From Mobiluncus sp034180645 (GTDB lineage Bacteria > Actinomycetota > Actinomycetes > Actinomycetales > Actinomycetaceae), in the NCBI RefSeq assembly GCF_034180645.1, contig NZ_JAXFNY010000015.1, positions 62,001-126,000 of the forward strand: a stretch of DNA of 64,000 bases. Reading direction: 5' to 3'. The notes below the pieces were generated by a model. The model worked only from the letters and a program-made list of their open reading frames with translations. It had not been told where the DNA came from and made no database searches. Shown here piece after piece: positions 25,125 to 33,741 of this stretch. Made by a program: the position numbers and the translations under genes. Every line of letters starts with the position of its first letter. Positions within the stretch are counted from its first letter, which is position 1.

Positions 25125-26963
25125 ATGCCCAACTGGGAGGAATTCGACACCTGGGAACCGACCCAGGACTACCCTTCTGCTCCTCCGGCGCGCTCTTCCT
25201 CTCTGGGTAAGCTCCCCAGCCGCCGCCTGCCCCCAGTCCCGGATTCTGACCACAACCCCGACCACAACCCTGCGGATACTAACGCTGCCAACTTTTTTGA
25301 AGATTTTTCCGCCGCTGCTGAAGCAGCTGGAGCGGCCAACGCTAACCAGGTACCCCAGCTTCCCTACGGGGATAATCCGGGGATTGCCGCCCTGCTGGCG
25401 AATGCCCAAAATATGTTAAACGCGGACGGGCCGGAACAACAGGATTCTCACTTGTCCAGACCAACTGAATCGAAAACCTCGGAGCTTCCAGCCACGGAAG
25501 TCCCCGAAGCGATGCGCGAGGATCTTGACGCCACCCTCGCCCCGGGGGAACCCGCCACCCCGACCACGCCGCCGGCACGAACCGGGAGCGCAACCGGGCA
25601 AGGTCGCAAACCCACCCAACGCCGCCCCGAACCGGTCCATTCCGAGGGATGGAAGTCTTTGGTGTCCGGATGGGACGACCTGGGCGCGACCAGCGCCGCA
25701 GCCGCAGCACCACCCAAAGCAGATGCTCTGGGGACCGGCGCAAATCCCCTCACTAACACGCCGCAGCGAACTTCCAAACGAGCCGCGGCACACCCGGATG
25801 CGGACTGGGAACACCTCCACTCGGTCTCGCCGCGCACCCCGCAGAGCACTTTGGGCACTTCCTCCACGCGAGCGGATTTGTCCGAACCACGTTGGAAATC
25901 CCTCACGGCCCAAACCCCGGAAGGACCCTCCAAGTTACGGTTGCGCCGGGTGGGCACGGGAACCCCCGAGCCGCGGCCGAACGATGGGATTTCACCGCTG
26001 GTACTCCTGGCCGGAGGAATTATCCTGTCCCTGGTCAGCGTGGGCATAGGGGTCACCGTGGGCATGAACGTGGTGCCGCACCCAACTGTGACCGTCACAG
26101 CTACCCCCAGCGACTTTGTCGAACCGAACCCAAACAATCCCGATTCCATCGGGAACGCCAAACCTTCCGAAGACCCCGAGGCCGGGGCGGCCGGAGGCCT
26201 GAAAGGGCTGAAAGTCGTCCTCGATCCGGGGCACAATGGCGGTAACGCCGCAGCTTGGCAGCAAATCGGGGCGAATGTTCCCGATGGGCGCGGCGGCCAA
26301 AAACCTTGCAACACCACCGGCACCGCTACCGCTGACGGCTATACCGAGCATGAGTTCAACTGGAAGATTGCGAACGCACTTAAGACCAAGCTGGAGGCCG
26401 AAGGAGCCACCGTGTTCCTGACGCGCGACTCGGATCAGGGAGTGGGTCCGTGCGTGGATGCCCGTGGTCAGTTTGCACAAAAGGTCGGGGCTGACGTCAT
26501 GGTTTCCATTCACGCCAACGGGACCACGGACACGGCTCAGCACGGATTCTTTGTGATGATTTCCGACCCGCCATTGAACGAGGCCCAAAAGCAGCCCGCC
26601 TCCGATTTGGCTGCCAAACTGGTCAAGGCGCTCCAGGAGGGGGGATTCGCGCCGCAGTCCGGAGGATCTATCAGTAGCGGGGTGTGGAAACGTTCCGATT
26701 TGGCGACGTTGAACTCTGCTGAGGTGCCCGCCGCAATGGTGGAACTCGGCGAGATGCGCAACCCCGCTGATGCCGCCCTTATGAAGTCGGATACCGGTCA
26801 GGAACGTTACGCCCAATCCTTGTTCGACGGCCTGAAGGCGTGGGCGGAGGCGACCCGACCGGCTGCCAGCCCGGCGACTTCTCCTGCGACCTCACCGGAC
26901 GCCCCGCAGCAGTCTCCCGCCGCGGAGTCCGCTTCCCCGGCCGCCCCGCCGGGCGGACAGTAG
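25125..26963 (+). CDS. Membrane-anchored N-acetylmuramoyl-L-alanine amidase
   Basis: 612-aa Amidase_3 enzyme that cleaves the stem peptide from muramic acid in peptidoglycan. The zinc and catalytic residues are visible: H in VVLDPGHNGG (about 362-371), E in YTEHEFNW, H in VSIHANG, and E in VELGEMRN. Ahead of it lies an unusual 285-residue Pro/Thr/Ala-rich region that should be cytoplasmic, followed by a single helix (LVLLAGGIILSLVSVGIGVTVG, about 288-312). The last 40 residues are a PATSPATSPDAP-type tail. The ATG has CAGGAG upstream. A long cytoplasmic arm could link wall hydrolysis to the division machinery, but that is only inference. Confidence 0.9.
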   Translation: MPNWEEFDTWEPTQDYPSAPPARSSSLGKLPSRRLPPVPDSDHNPDHNPADTNAANFFEDFSAAAEAAGAANANQVPQLPYGDNPGIAALLANAQNMLNADGPEQQDSHLSRPTESKTSELPATEVPEAMREDLDATLAPGEPATPTTPPARTGSATGQGRKPTQRRPEPVHSEGWKSLVSGWDDLGATSAAAAAPPKADALGTGANPLTNTPQRTSKRAAAHPDADWEHLHSVSPRTPQSTLGTSSTRADLSEPRWKSLTAQTPEGPSKLRLRRVGTGTPEPRPNDGISPLVLLAGGIILSLVSVGIGVTVGMNVVPHPTVTVTATPSDFVEPNPNNPDSIGNAKPSEDPEAGAAGGLKGLKVVLDPGHNGGNAAAWQQIGANVPDGRGGQKPCNTTGTATADGYTEHEFNWKIANALKTKLEAEGATVFLTRDSDQGVGPCVDARGQFAQKVGADVMVSIHANGTTDTAQHGFFVMISDPPLNEAQKQPASDLAAKLVKALQEGGFAPQSGGSISSGVWKRSDLATLNSAEVPAAMVELGEMRNPADAALMKSDTGQERYAQSLFDGLKAWAEATRPAASPATSPATSPDAPQQSPAAESASPAAPPGGQ

Positions 26964-27030
26964 CCGCCCGGTGGCATACCGGGCTTCCGCTATGCTTGAC
27001 TAAAGGAAGTATTTGGAAACATGAGGGACA

Positions 27031-27879
27031 ATGAGCGATAAGGACAAATCTGTGGAACGTAGCGCCGCCAACGTGTGGGCTTTGAAAATTATTGGCGTCC
27101 TGGCCATTGTGGTGCTTTTAGTCATCGCGTTTTTTGTGGGGCGAGCCACGGCTCCGGGAGCAAACAACCCGGCAGCCTCCCCCAGCGAACCCGCAACGAC
27201 AAGCGGCACCGCTGCGGGCGATGGTCAAAAGGCCGTGGCGGACTTTGTGGCGCAAACGGGCTTGGTCCCCGGTCAAGACTTCGCCTCCTCGGTCACTAAC
27301 GAAGGCGGGCTGGAAGCCATGAAAATCCTGCGGGACGGGGCTGATGAGCCCGGACGCACCCTGGGGAAACCCGATGCCCCGGTGACGCTGACAGTTCTGA
27401 GCGATTTTTCCTGCCCTATGTGTACCAGTTGGGGCAACGATACGTTGCCGAAACTACAGAAATATGTCGACGACGGCACCCTCAAAATTCAATGGCACAA
27501 CATGGTGATATTTGCTGACCAGTATCGTTCCGACGTGGCTGCGCAGGCTTCGATTGCGGCGATGAAACAGGGCAAACTGTGGGATTTCGTGCGGGCCGCT
27601 TACGGGACCTCACCCGAAGGTGAACACCCCACTTATGACGAAAACAAGGTCATCCAGATCGCCCAATCCGTTGGCATCACCGACTTGGGACGATTCAAGT
27701 CCGATATGAATGCCCCGGAAACCCAAGCTACCGTTTCCGAGGAAACCGATTCGGGACATTCGGTAGGAGTCAACGGCACCCCGTTCTTCGTGCTGGGAGA
27801 TTCCACGATTTCTGGAGCCTACCCGATTGAGTACTTCGAGCACTCTATCGAGTACCAAAAATTCTTGGCCACAAAGTAG
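27031..27879 (+). CDS. Membrane-anchored DsbA-like thioredoxin-fold protein
   Basis: 282 aa, DsbA/DSBA-like oxidoreductase domain anchored by an N-terminal helix (IIGVLAIVVLLVIAFFVG, about residues 16-33). The active site is CPMC (C128, C131) in SDFSCPMCTSW, and the cis-proline is in GVNGTPFFVLGD. Homologues in actinobacteria oxidise or isomerise disulfides in exported proteins. The CcdA-like gene 70 nt downstream could supply or remove electrons. GAGGGA precedes the ATG. Confidence 0.88.
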   Translation: MSDKDKSVERSAANVWALKIIGVLAIVVLLVIAFFVGRATAPGANNPAASPSEPATTSGTAAGDGQKAVADFVAQTGLVPGQDFASSVTNEGGLEAMKILRDGADEPGRTLGKPDAPVTLTVLSDFSCPMCTSWGNDTLPKLQKYVDDGTLKIQWHNMVIFADQYRSDVAAQASIAAMKQGKLWDFVRAAYGTSPEGEHPTYDENKVIQIAQSVGITDLGRFKSDMNAPETQATVSEETDSGHSVGVNGTPFFVLGDSTISGAYPIEYFEHSIEYQKFLATK

Positions 27880-27948
27880 GTCCTGGCAGCTGGCCACGTC
27901 ATTTTTTAAACTCACTGCGGGAGATAGACCCGCAGGGAAGGAAGCGGA

Positions 27949-28881
27949 ATGGACTCGGTAACCTTCGCGGTGGCGTACGCCGGGGGGATTCTGACCCTGT
28001 TTTCACCCTGTTCCGCACTGCTGATTCCGTCATTCTTTTCTTACGCTTTTTCCTCAAAGACGAAACTGGCGTCCCGCACCGCCGTGTTTTTCCTGGGACT
28101 CATGGCGGGATTGCTGCCCACCGGGGCCGCTTTCGGCGCCATCGGAGCGGTGCTGAACGCGAAACTGCGCGGTCTGACCGTGTGGGCGGGGCTAATCATC
28201 GTCCTGTTCGGGGTGTGGCAGGCCTTAGCACTACCGGTACCTAACTTTGGGAGCCTGCAAAGCCGGTGGCAGCTGTGGAAACAGCGCCGCGCCGCGCAAC
28301 GCGCCACCCGGCGAGCCCCGGTTTCGGGCGACTCCCCGCGGGATGGGAACACCCCGGTCGAACGTACCTCCCCGGCAGCGATTTTCCTGCTAGGACTGAC
28401 GTACGGGGTCGCCGCGACCGGCTGCCAAGCCCCGATTTTGGGCTCTATCCTCGCTTTCAGCGTTAGCGGCGGCTCTCCGGTGACCGGATTCTTTACCATG
28501 TTTGCGTTCGGCCTGGGGATGTTTACCCCGGTCGCCGTGCTGTCATTCTTGTGGAATCTGATTCCAAATCGGGTGCTGCGCCCTCGCCCCCTCAAGGTTT
28601 TGGGTCGGGATTCCACCGTAGGAAACCTGGTTTCCGGACTGTTGATAACCCTGTTGGGACTGATAATGATGCTGTCGGGTCCCGGTGGTCTAGCTACTTC
28701 CCTGCTGTCGGCCAGTGCCCAGTCCAATCTGGAGTTCGCGGTGCAACGCACCCTCTCCGGGATTCCCAACTGGCTGTTCTGGCTGCTCGCGGCGCTGCTG
28801 ACCGCTTTCATAGTGGTCTACCTGTGGGGAAAGCGCCGCCCCCACCCTTCTGAGGACACCGCGCCCGACCCCGCCTCGTGA
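27949..28881 (+). CDS. CcdA/DsbD-like transmembrane electron carrier
   Basis: 310 aa with six main helices in two pseudo-symmetric halves. Each half carries one conserved cysteine, in TLFSPCSALLIPSF and VAATGCQAPILG, the redox pair that shuttles electrons from cytoplasmic thioredoxin to extracytoplasmic partners. A basic, poorly conserved cytoplasmic loop (residues 100-145) separates the halves. The usual SPCxxP order is slightly altered (SPCSALLIP). It lies directly after a DsbA-like gene, so the two probably form one disulfide-handling unit; no cytochrome c maturation genes are in view. Confidence 0.85.
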   Translation: MDSVTFAVAYAGGILTLFSPCSALLIPSFFSYAFSSKTKLASRTAVFFLGLMAGLLPTGAAFGAIGAVLNAKLRGLTVWAGLIIVLFGVWQALALPVPNFGSLQSRWQLWKQRRAAQRATRRAPVSGDSPRDGNTPVERTSPAAIFLLGLTYGVAATGCQAPILGSILAFSVSGGSPVTGFFTMFAFGLGMFTPVAVLSFLWNLIPNRVLRPRPLKVLGRDSTVGNLVSGLLITLLGLIMMLSGPGGLATSLLSASAQSNLEFAVQRTLSGIPNWLFWLLAALLTAFIVVYLWGKRRPHPSEDTAPDPAS

Positions 28882-28910
28882 AGTTTCCCACCGCTACCGG
28901 CACAAACAGG

Positions 28911-28916
28911 TAGGAT
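28911..28916 (+). promoter_or_regulatory. -10 box, leaderless start of the MgtE_N/CBS gene
   Basis: TAGGAT, 6 nt, then GTG at 28923; no Shine-Dalgarno. Confidence 0.5.
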
Positions 28917-28922
28917 TTACAC

Positions 28923-30404
28923 GTGAGCAGAGACGAAGTGGAACGCGTCTTCGTGGGACGCCTAGGGGGAACCGCCGTGTTCGATCCCATTGGGGATCCG
29001 GTGGGAAAAGTTTATGACGTGGTGGTTTTGCTGCACCGTCGGCCGCCTGTCGCTGTCGGTTTAGTGGTGGAGGTAACGCGCGCTCACCGGGTTTTCGTAC
29101 CCATCACCCGGGTCACTGCCATCAAATCCGGTGCCGTGATTACGACCGGGCTGGTAAACCTGCGCCGTTTCCAGGCCCGGCCCTTGGAAACCTGCGCGAT
29201 TCAAGACGTGCTGGATCGGGTTGTGACGCTGAAGGACGGTTCGGGTCAGGCTCAGATTCTGGACTTGGGTATCGAGCGGCAAAAGGACCGGACCTGGGCT
29301 GTCACTGAACTTTACGTGGCTCGGTCCCGCCGGGGGCCTTTCCGCACCAGGCTTGGGGAAACCTTGCATGTGGGAATCGAGGAAGTCACCGGTTTGACCG
29401 TGGGGGGCGCTGATCAAGCGGCGGATTCCCTGCTGGCCACTTTGGGCGACATGAAACCCGCCGATATGGCTGACGCCCTGCACGATTTGTCCGATTCGCG
29501 GATGCTTTCGGTCGCTTCCCAGCTACCCGATAGCCGCCTGGCTGACGTGCTGGAAGAGTTGGAGGAGGACGATCAGGTTAAGATTGTTTCCTCCCTGGAT
29601 CCGGCGCGAGCCGCCGATGTTTTGGATGTTATGCAGCCTGACGACGCCGCCGACCTGGTGGCTGAACTGCCGCAGGAAGTCGCAGCGAACCTGCTGGAAC
29701 TGATGGAGCCAGAAGAGGCGAAAGACGTGCGGCGTTTGCTGGCCTACGATGAGGAAACGGCCGGCGGCCTGATGACCACCGAACCGGTGGTGCTGGCTCC
29801 TGACGACACGGTCGCCACCATGCTCGCGCACGTGCAGCGCCGAGACATTCCCCCCGCCCTGGCCGCTATCGCGATGATTGCTCGCCCGCCCCTAGAGACC
29901 CCCACCGGAAAATTTATCGGGGTCGTTCACCTTCAGCGAGCTTTACGTGAACCGCCCCACATCATGCTGGGAAACATTGTCGACACTGACCTGGAGGCCG
30001 TGACCCCGGATCGTTCAGTAGACTACCTGACGCGCACCATGGCGACCTACAACCTGACCGCTATCCCGGTCGTGGGGCCCACCTCCGGTTCCCTGCTGGG
30101 TGCTGTCTCGGTCGACGACGTTTTGGACCACCTGCTACCTGACGACTGGCGGTGGGATGACCGCGCCGAAGCCGAACAAGCCGCTATTGCGGAAGCCGAA
30201 GCCGCCGCCGGAGACGAGGAAACACAACAAGACACCGCTTCGGCCCTGGCCTCTGATGATGCGGAAGGCGCTCCCGGCGATGAGGACGACGACCCCGCAC
30301 CTCTCTACCCGATGAGCACCGTCCCGGCGGATTCGGTCCGTCACCCCCAGACACCCCAGGAAACAGGTAAAGAAGCAGGTAAGGAGGTCAGCCCCGATGT
30401 CTAA
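28923..30404 (+). CDS. MgtE N-domain and CBS-domain protein without a channel
   Basis: 493 aa. Two PRC-barrel-like stretches (about residues 8-85 and 95-160), an MgtE N-terminal superhelical domain (165-275, repeats such as ADVLEELEEDDQVKIVSSLDPARAADVL), and a CBS pair (280-410, VDYLTRTMATYNLTAIPVVG). In MgtE this cytosolic part senses Mg2+ and gates the pore, but the five transmembrane helices are missing here. The C-terminus is an acidic tail. It overlaps the DUF1003 membrane gene by 8 nt, so the two products may act together, the soluble sensor with a membrane partner. The metal link is inferred from domain family only. Confidence 0.85.
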   Translation: MSRDEVERVFVGRLGGTAVFDPIGDPVGKVYDVVVLLHRRPPVAVGLVVEVTRAHRVFVPITRVTAIKSGAVITTGLVNLRRFQARPLETCAIQDVLDRVVTLKDGSGQAQILDLGIERQKDRTWAVTELYVARSRRGPFRTRLGETLHVGIEEVTGLTVGGADQAADSLLATLGDMKPADMADALHDLSDSRMLSVASQLPDSRLADVLEELEEDDQVKIVSSLDPARAADVLDVMQPDDAADLVAELPQEVAANLLELMEPEEAKDVRRLLAYDEETAGGLMTTEPVVLAPDDTVATMLAHVQRRDIPPALAAIAMIARPPLETPTGKFIGVVHLQRALREPPHIMLGNIVDTDLEAVTPDRSVDYLTRTMATYNLTAIPVVGPTSGSLLGAVSVDDVLDHLLPDDWRWDDRAEAEQAAIAEAEAAAGDEETQQDTASALASDDAEGAPGDEDDDPAPLYPMSTVPADSVRHPQTPQETGKEAGKEVSPDV

Positions 30405-30951
30405 GGGATTGGAGACCCCCACCGAAGGACGCCGCGGAGTATTCGGACGCCGGCGCCGCTCCCAAATCGGCGCCCAGGATCGTTCGCTGTTTACCCGGGT
30501 GGCGGAAAGTACCGCCCGGTTCATGGGTACTTCCAAGTTCATTTTGTGGATGACTGTTTTCGTGGCGGTCTGGATTATCGCGAACCTGATATTGACCCAA
30601 TCCCTCGGGGATAACCCGTGGGATCCCTACCCGTTTATCCTGCTAAACCTGATGTTTTCTACCCAAGCCTCGTACGCTGCGCCGCTCATTATGTTTGCGC
30701 AGAACCGGCAGGACGACCGCGACCGGGTCATTGCGGAACAGGACCGCCAGCAGGCCGCCCGGACTTTGGCCGATACCGAATACCTAACCAGGGAAATTGC
30801 CGCCCTACGTTTGGCGGTGTCAGAGCTCGCGACCCGCGATTTTGTGCGTTCGGAAATTCGTGACCTGCTCGACGAATTGGAGCAGCGCGCCGCTGACACC
30901 TCCGAAGAGTCAGACAACACCCGCTCCGGCTCGGATTCTAACCAGCGCTAA
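30397..30951 (+). CDS. DUF1003 membrane protein
   Basis: 184 aa. Two helices (about residues 48-68 and 78-100) enclose the family motif NPWDPYPFILLNLMFSTQASYAAPLIMFAQNRQDDRDR. A coiled coil (105-165, RDFVRSEIRDLLDELEQR) ends the protein. DUF1003 function is unknown. Its start overlaps the upstream MgtE_N/CBS gene by 8 nt, a conserved pairing in actinobacteria as far as I recall. Confidence 0.88.
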   Translation: MSKGLETPTEGRRGVFGRRRRSQIGAQDRSLFTRVAESTARFMGTSKFILWMTVFVAVWIIANLILTQSLGDNPWDPYPFILLNLMFSTQASYAAPLIMFAQNRQDDRDRVIAEQDRQQAARTLADTEYLTREIAALRLAVSELATRDFVRSEIRDLLDELEQRAADTSEESDNTRSGSDSNQR

Positions 30952-31006
30952 CGACCTGCCCGCCCCGGGAACGCCGCGAGTTTGCGCCCGGCAAAATCCT
31001 CTTGGG

Positions 31007-31012
31007 TAAAAT
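31007..31012 (+). promoter_or_regulatory. -10 box, leaderless start of rlmB
   Basis: TAAAAT followed by 7 nt and the ATG at 31020; no ribosome binding site is visible. Confidence 0.5.
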
Positions 31013-31019
31013 GGTCGGC

Positions 31020-31988
31020 ATGAGTCCAAAGAGATCTGCTTCACACGCCCCGAAAGGCAGCGGCGGGGTACGCCGACACCGCTTGAAAGGCAAAGGGCCG
31101 ACCCCGAAGGCCGTCAATCGCCCTTACCACCAGGCCTATCGCGACCGTCTGGAGGCGGAACGCAAAGCCACCCATACCTCGGGGGTGACCCAGCGGGCGG
31201 CGGCGAAAAACAAGTACCGGCCCGCTACTGCTGCTGACAGCGAAATCATTTTCGGACGCAACCCGGTAGTCGAAGCCGCCGCGGCCGGAGTGCCGCTGAA
31301 GCGCCTGTTCGTTTCCGCGACGCTCATGAAAGACGAGCGCCTGTCCAAAGTGGTGCAGCGCGGGGCCGCTTCGGGAGCGGAGCTGCGAGAATGCTCCCCC
31401 GCAGACCTGGACCGTATCACCGCGGGGGGAACCCATCAGGGAATCGCGGCGGAAATCGCGGCTTACGAATACGCCGAAGTCATGGATTTGTGGGACCGGG
31501 CGGTGACTCGGGCCAAATCCGAGCCGAAGCGTCCCCCCTTGTTCATTGTGTTAGACCAGGTCACCGACCCGCACAACCTGGGGGCGACGCTGCGTTCCGC
31601 AGCGGCGTTCGGAGCTGACGGGGTCATCATTGGCGAGCATCGTTCGGCTTCCGTCACCGCGGCCGTGTGGAAAGTTTCGGCGGGGGCGGCGGCGATTGTG
31701 CCGGTCGCAAAAGCGCGGAACTTGACTCATGCTCTGCAGCAGCTGCAGGCGGAGGGTGCGTTTGCTATCGGCTTGGACGGCGGGGGAGAAGTGGATTTGC
31801 CCGCTTTGACACTGGCGGATCAGCCCCTGGTGGTCGTGACCGGCTCCGAAGGCAAAGGGATTTCCCGGCTGGTGCGCGAAACCTGCGATCAGATTGTGTC
31901 CATCCCGATTGATAAACGCATGGAATCCCTAAACGCCGCTGTCGCCACCGGCATCGCCCTGTACCAAATCGCCGCCCTGCGCGGCTAG
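31020..31988 (+). CDS. rlmB: 23S rRNA 2'-O-methyltransferase RlmB (SpoU family)
   Basis: 322 aa. A basic, lysine-rich N-terminal extension (about 70 residues) is followed by the L30e-like substrate-binding domain (IIFGRNPVVEAAAAGVPLKRLFVSATL) and the SPOUT methyltransferase domain with its three motifs: LDQVTDPHNLGATLRSAAAFG, VVVTGSEGKGISRLV and IPIDKRMESLNAAVATGIALY. It methylates the ribose of G2251 (E. coli numbering) in 23S rRNA. The ATG at 31020 is chosen because of the -10 box 7 nt upstream. cysS follows after a 210-bp gap that holds a 125-bp repeat element; the pair cysS-rlmB is usual in actinobacteria. Confidence 0.93.
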   Translation: MSPKRSASHAPKGSGGVRRHRLKGKGPTPKAVNRPYHQAYRDRLEAERKATHTSGVTQRAAAKNKYRPATAADSEIIFGRNPVVEAAAAGVPLKRLFVSATLMKDERLSKVVQRGAASGAELRECSPADLDRITAGGTHQGIAAEIAAYEYAEVMDLWDRAVTRAKSEPKRPPLFIVLDQVTDPHNLGATLRSAAAFGADGVIIGEHRSASVTAAVWKVSAGAAAIVPVAKARNLTHALQQLQAEGAFAIGLDGGGEVDLPALTLADQPLVVVTGSEGKGISRLVRETCDQIVSIPIDKRMESLNAAVATGIALYQIAALRG

Positions 31989-32023
31989 GCGAGCCGACTC
32001 TCCCGGGATTCGGGTTTGCCTGA

Positions 32024-32148
32024 CACGAATGACCGATTTCACTGTGCTTCGAGAGAGTCGCGCCAAATCGAAATCGTCACTAACTGTGGTTTTACATCGC
32101 ACATGCTGGGGCTAATCCAATAATCCGGTTTGAAATCGGTCATTCGTG
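32024..32148. mobile_element. 125-bp element with 18-bp terminal inverted repeats, copy 1
   Basis: CACGAATGACCGATTTCA (32024-32041) is a perfect inverted match to 32131-32148. A second 125-bp copy with the same ends lies at 41217-41341, and the 89-bp interiors align with moderate identity. There is no open frame. Size, ends and lack of coding fit a MITE; a structured RNA or protein-binding element is the alternative. Confidence 0.75.
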
Positions 32149-32186
32149 CATTTGCACGATTACTGCCCCAAGCCGGACCGAGCCAG

Positions 32187-32192
32187 TAGACT
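32187..32192 (+). promoter_or_regulatory. -10 box, leaderless start of cysS
   Basis: TAGACT, 6 nt, then ATG at 32199; no Shine-Dalgarno. Confidence 0.5.
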
Positions 32193-32198
32193 TAGCAC

Positions 32199-33719
32199 AT
32201 GAAGATTTTTGATTCCGCCACGCATGAAGTCCGCGACTTTGAGCCGGTCACGCCGGGAAAGGTGGGGCTCTATCTGTGCGGGCCGACAGTGCAGGGAGCG
32301 CCTCACCTGGGACATTTGCGCGCCGCACTGAACTTTGACGTGCTGGTACGCTGGCTGCGCCGGCAGGGATACGCGGTGACCTACGTGCGCAACGTCACCG
32401 ATATTGACGACAAGATTTTGACTAAATCAGCCGCTGCCGGGGTGCCGTGGTGGGAGTTAGCGGCCCATTTCGAGCGGGAATTCGACTTTGCTTACCGGGC
32501 TTTGAACACCGTGCCCCCGACCGTGACCCCGCACGCTACCGGGCATATTCCCCAACAGATTGCGCTGATTGAGCGCTTGCTCGAGCGCGGTCACGCCTAC
32601 AGTGACACGAACGGTAACGTGTATTTCTCGGTGACGTCCCTGCCGGACTATGGCGCGCTGACGAACCAGCCGGTCAGCGAACTCGCTTCTACCGAGGACG
32701 AATCCCAAATCGACACCGCCACAGAGGCGGGCAAGCGCGACCCTCGTGATTTTGCCTTGTGGAAGGCCGCGAAAGACGACGAACCCGCCGATGCGGCTTG
32801 GGACGCGCCCTGGGGACGCGGACGTCCCGGCTGGCACCTGGAATGCTCCGCCATGAGCCAGGCTTACCTGGGCGACACGTTCGACATTCACGGCGGCGGG
32901 CTGGATCTGCGCTTTCCTCACCATGAAAACGAGATGGCGCAGTCTCACGGGGCGGGCTGGGGGTTTGCTCGCTACTGGATGCATAACGCCTGGCTGACGC
33001 TGAAGGGCGAAAAAATGTCGAAGTCGGTCGGTAACGTGGTCGGGGTGCGCCGCCTGTTAGAGGACTGGGATCCGGCGGTGGTGCGGATGTCCGTGGTCAC
33101 CACGCACTATCGAACGAATCTGGAATACTCCGAAGATTCCTTGAAACAGGCGGCTTTGTTGTGGGACAAATTCACCAGTTTCCTCCAGCAAGTTCCTCGG
33201 TCCGCTTCGGCGGGGGCGGCGGCTGTGGAGGCTTGCAATATCTATGGCGACGTCGAGCCAGACCTTGCTCGGCAACGCGAACTGGCTGCGGTCGAGCTAC
33301 CCGATGACTTTGTGGCGGCTTTGGACGACGACTTGAATGTTCCCGGCGCCCTCCCGGCACTGCACCGTACCCTAAAATCCGGTAAAACGGCCTTGGCCAG
33401 CGGGGACACGCCTGCGGCTCAGCAGGCAGCCCGGCAATTGCGCGCCATGCTGGACGTGTTCGGTTTGGACCCGGCCGACCCGGCTTGGGCCACGCCAGCG
33501 CCCGCAACACCGGCGGCCAGTGCCGCCCCCGACACCGCGCAGGCCCCAAACGAAACCCTGGAAGCACTGGTCACCGCCCTTTTGCAGCAGCGCGCTGACG
33601 CGAAAGCCCAGCGGGATTGGGACCGTGCCGACGCGATTCGCGACCTGTTGCAAGCCCACGTCGCTCCGGTGGTGGACACCCCCGCTGGGGCTCAGTGCGG
33701 CCCGGTCACGTTCGGTTAG
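32199..33719 (+). CDS. cysS: Cysteinyl-tRNA synthetase
   Basis: 506-aa class I aminoacyl-tRNA synthetase. The zinc/Cys-binding YLCGPTVQ and HIGH-equivalent PHLGH motif lie near residues 25-38, GWHLECSAM and DIHGGGLDLRFPHHENE near 210-245, and the KMSKS loop (GEKMSKSVGN) near 268-277. The C-terminal DALR region contains an Ala/Pro-rich insertion (WATPAPATPAASAAPD) before QQRADAKAQRDWDRADAIRD. Its -10 box sits 6 nt before the ATG, just after the 125-bp repeat, so the repeat forms the upstream promoter flank. Confidence 0.97.
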   Translation: MKIFDSATHEVRDFEPVTPGKVGLYLCGPTVQGAPHLGHLRAALNFDVLVRWLRRQGYAVTYVRNVTDIDDKILTKSAAAGVPWWELAAHFEREFDFAYRALNTVPPTVTPHATGHIPQQIALIERLLERGHAYSDTNGNVYFSVTSLPDYGALTNQPVSELASTEDESQIDTATEAGKRDPRDFALWKAAKDDEPADAAWDAPWGRGRPGWHLECSAMSQAYLGDTFDIHGGGLDLRFPHHENEMAQSHGAGWGFARYWMHNAWLTLKGEKMSKSVGNVVGVRRLLEDWDPAVVRMSVVTTHYRTNLEYSEDSLKQAALLWDKFTSFLQQVPRSASAGAAAVEACNIYGDVEPDLARQRELAAVELPDDFVAALDDDLNVPGALPALHRTLKSGKTALASGDTPAAQQAARQLRAMLDVFGLDPADPAWATPAPATPAASAAPDTAQAPNETLEALVTALLQQRADAKAQRDWDRADAIRDLLQAHVAPVVDTPAGAQCGPVTFG

Positions 33720-33741
33720 CCCCGTAAAGCAGGTCAGACTG

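Noticed and set aside
25448..26323. 291-aa frame antisense to the amidase gene
   Set aside because: Shadow of the Pro/Thr-rich region; composition is a reverse-complement artefact.
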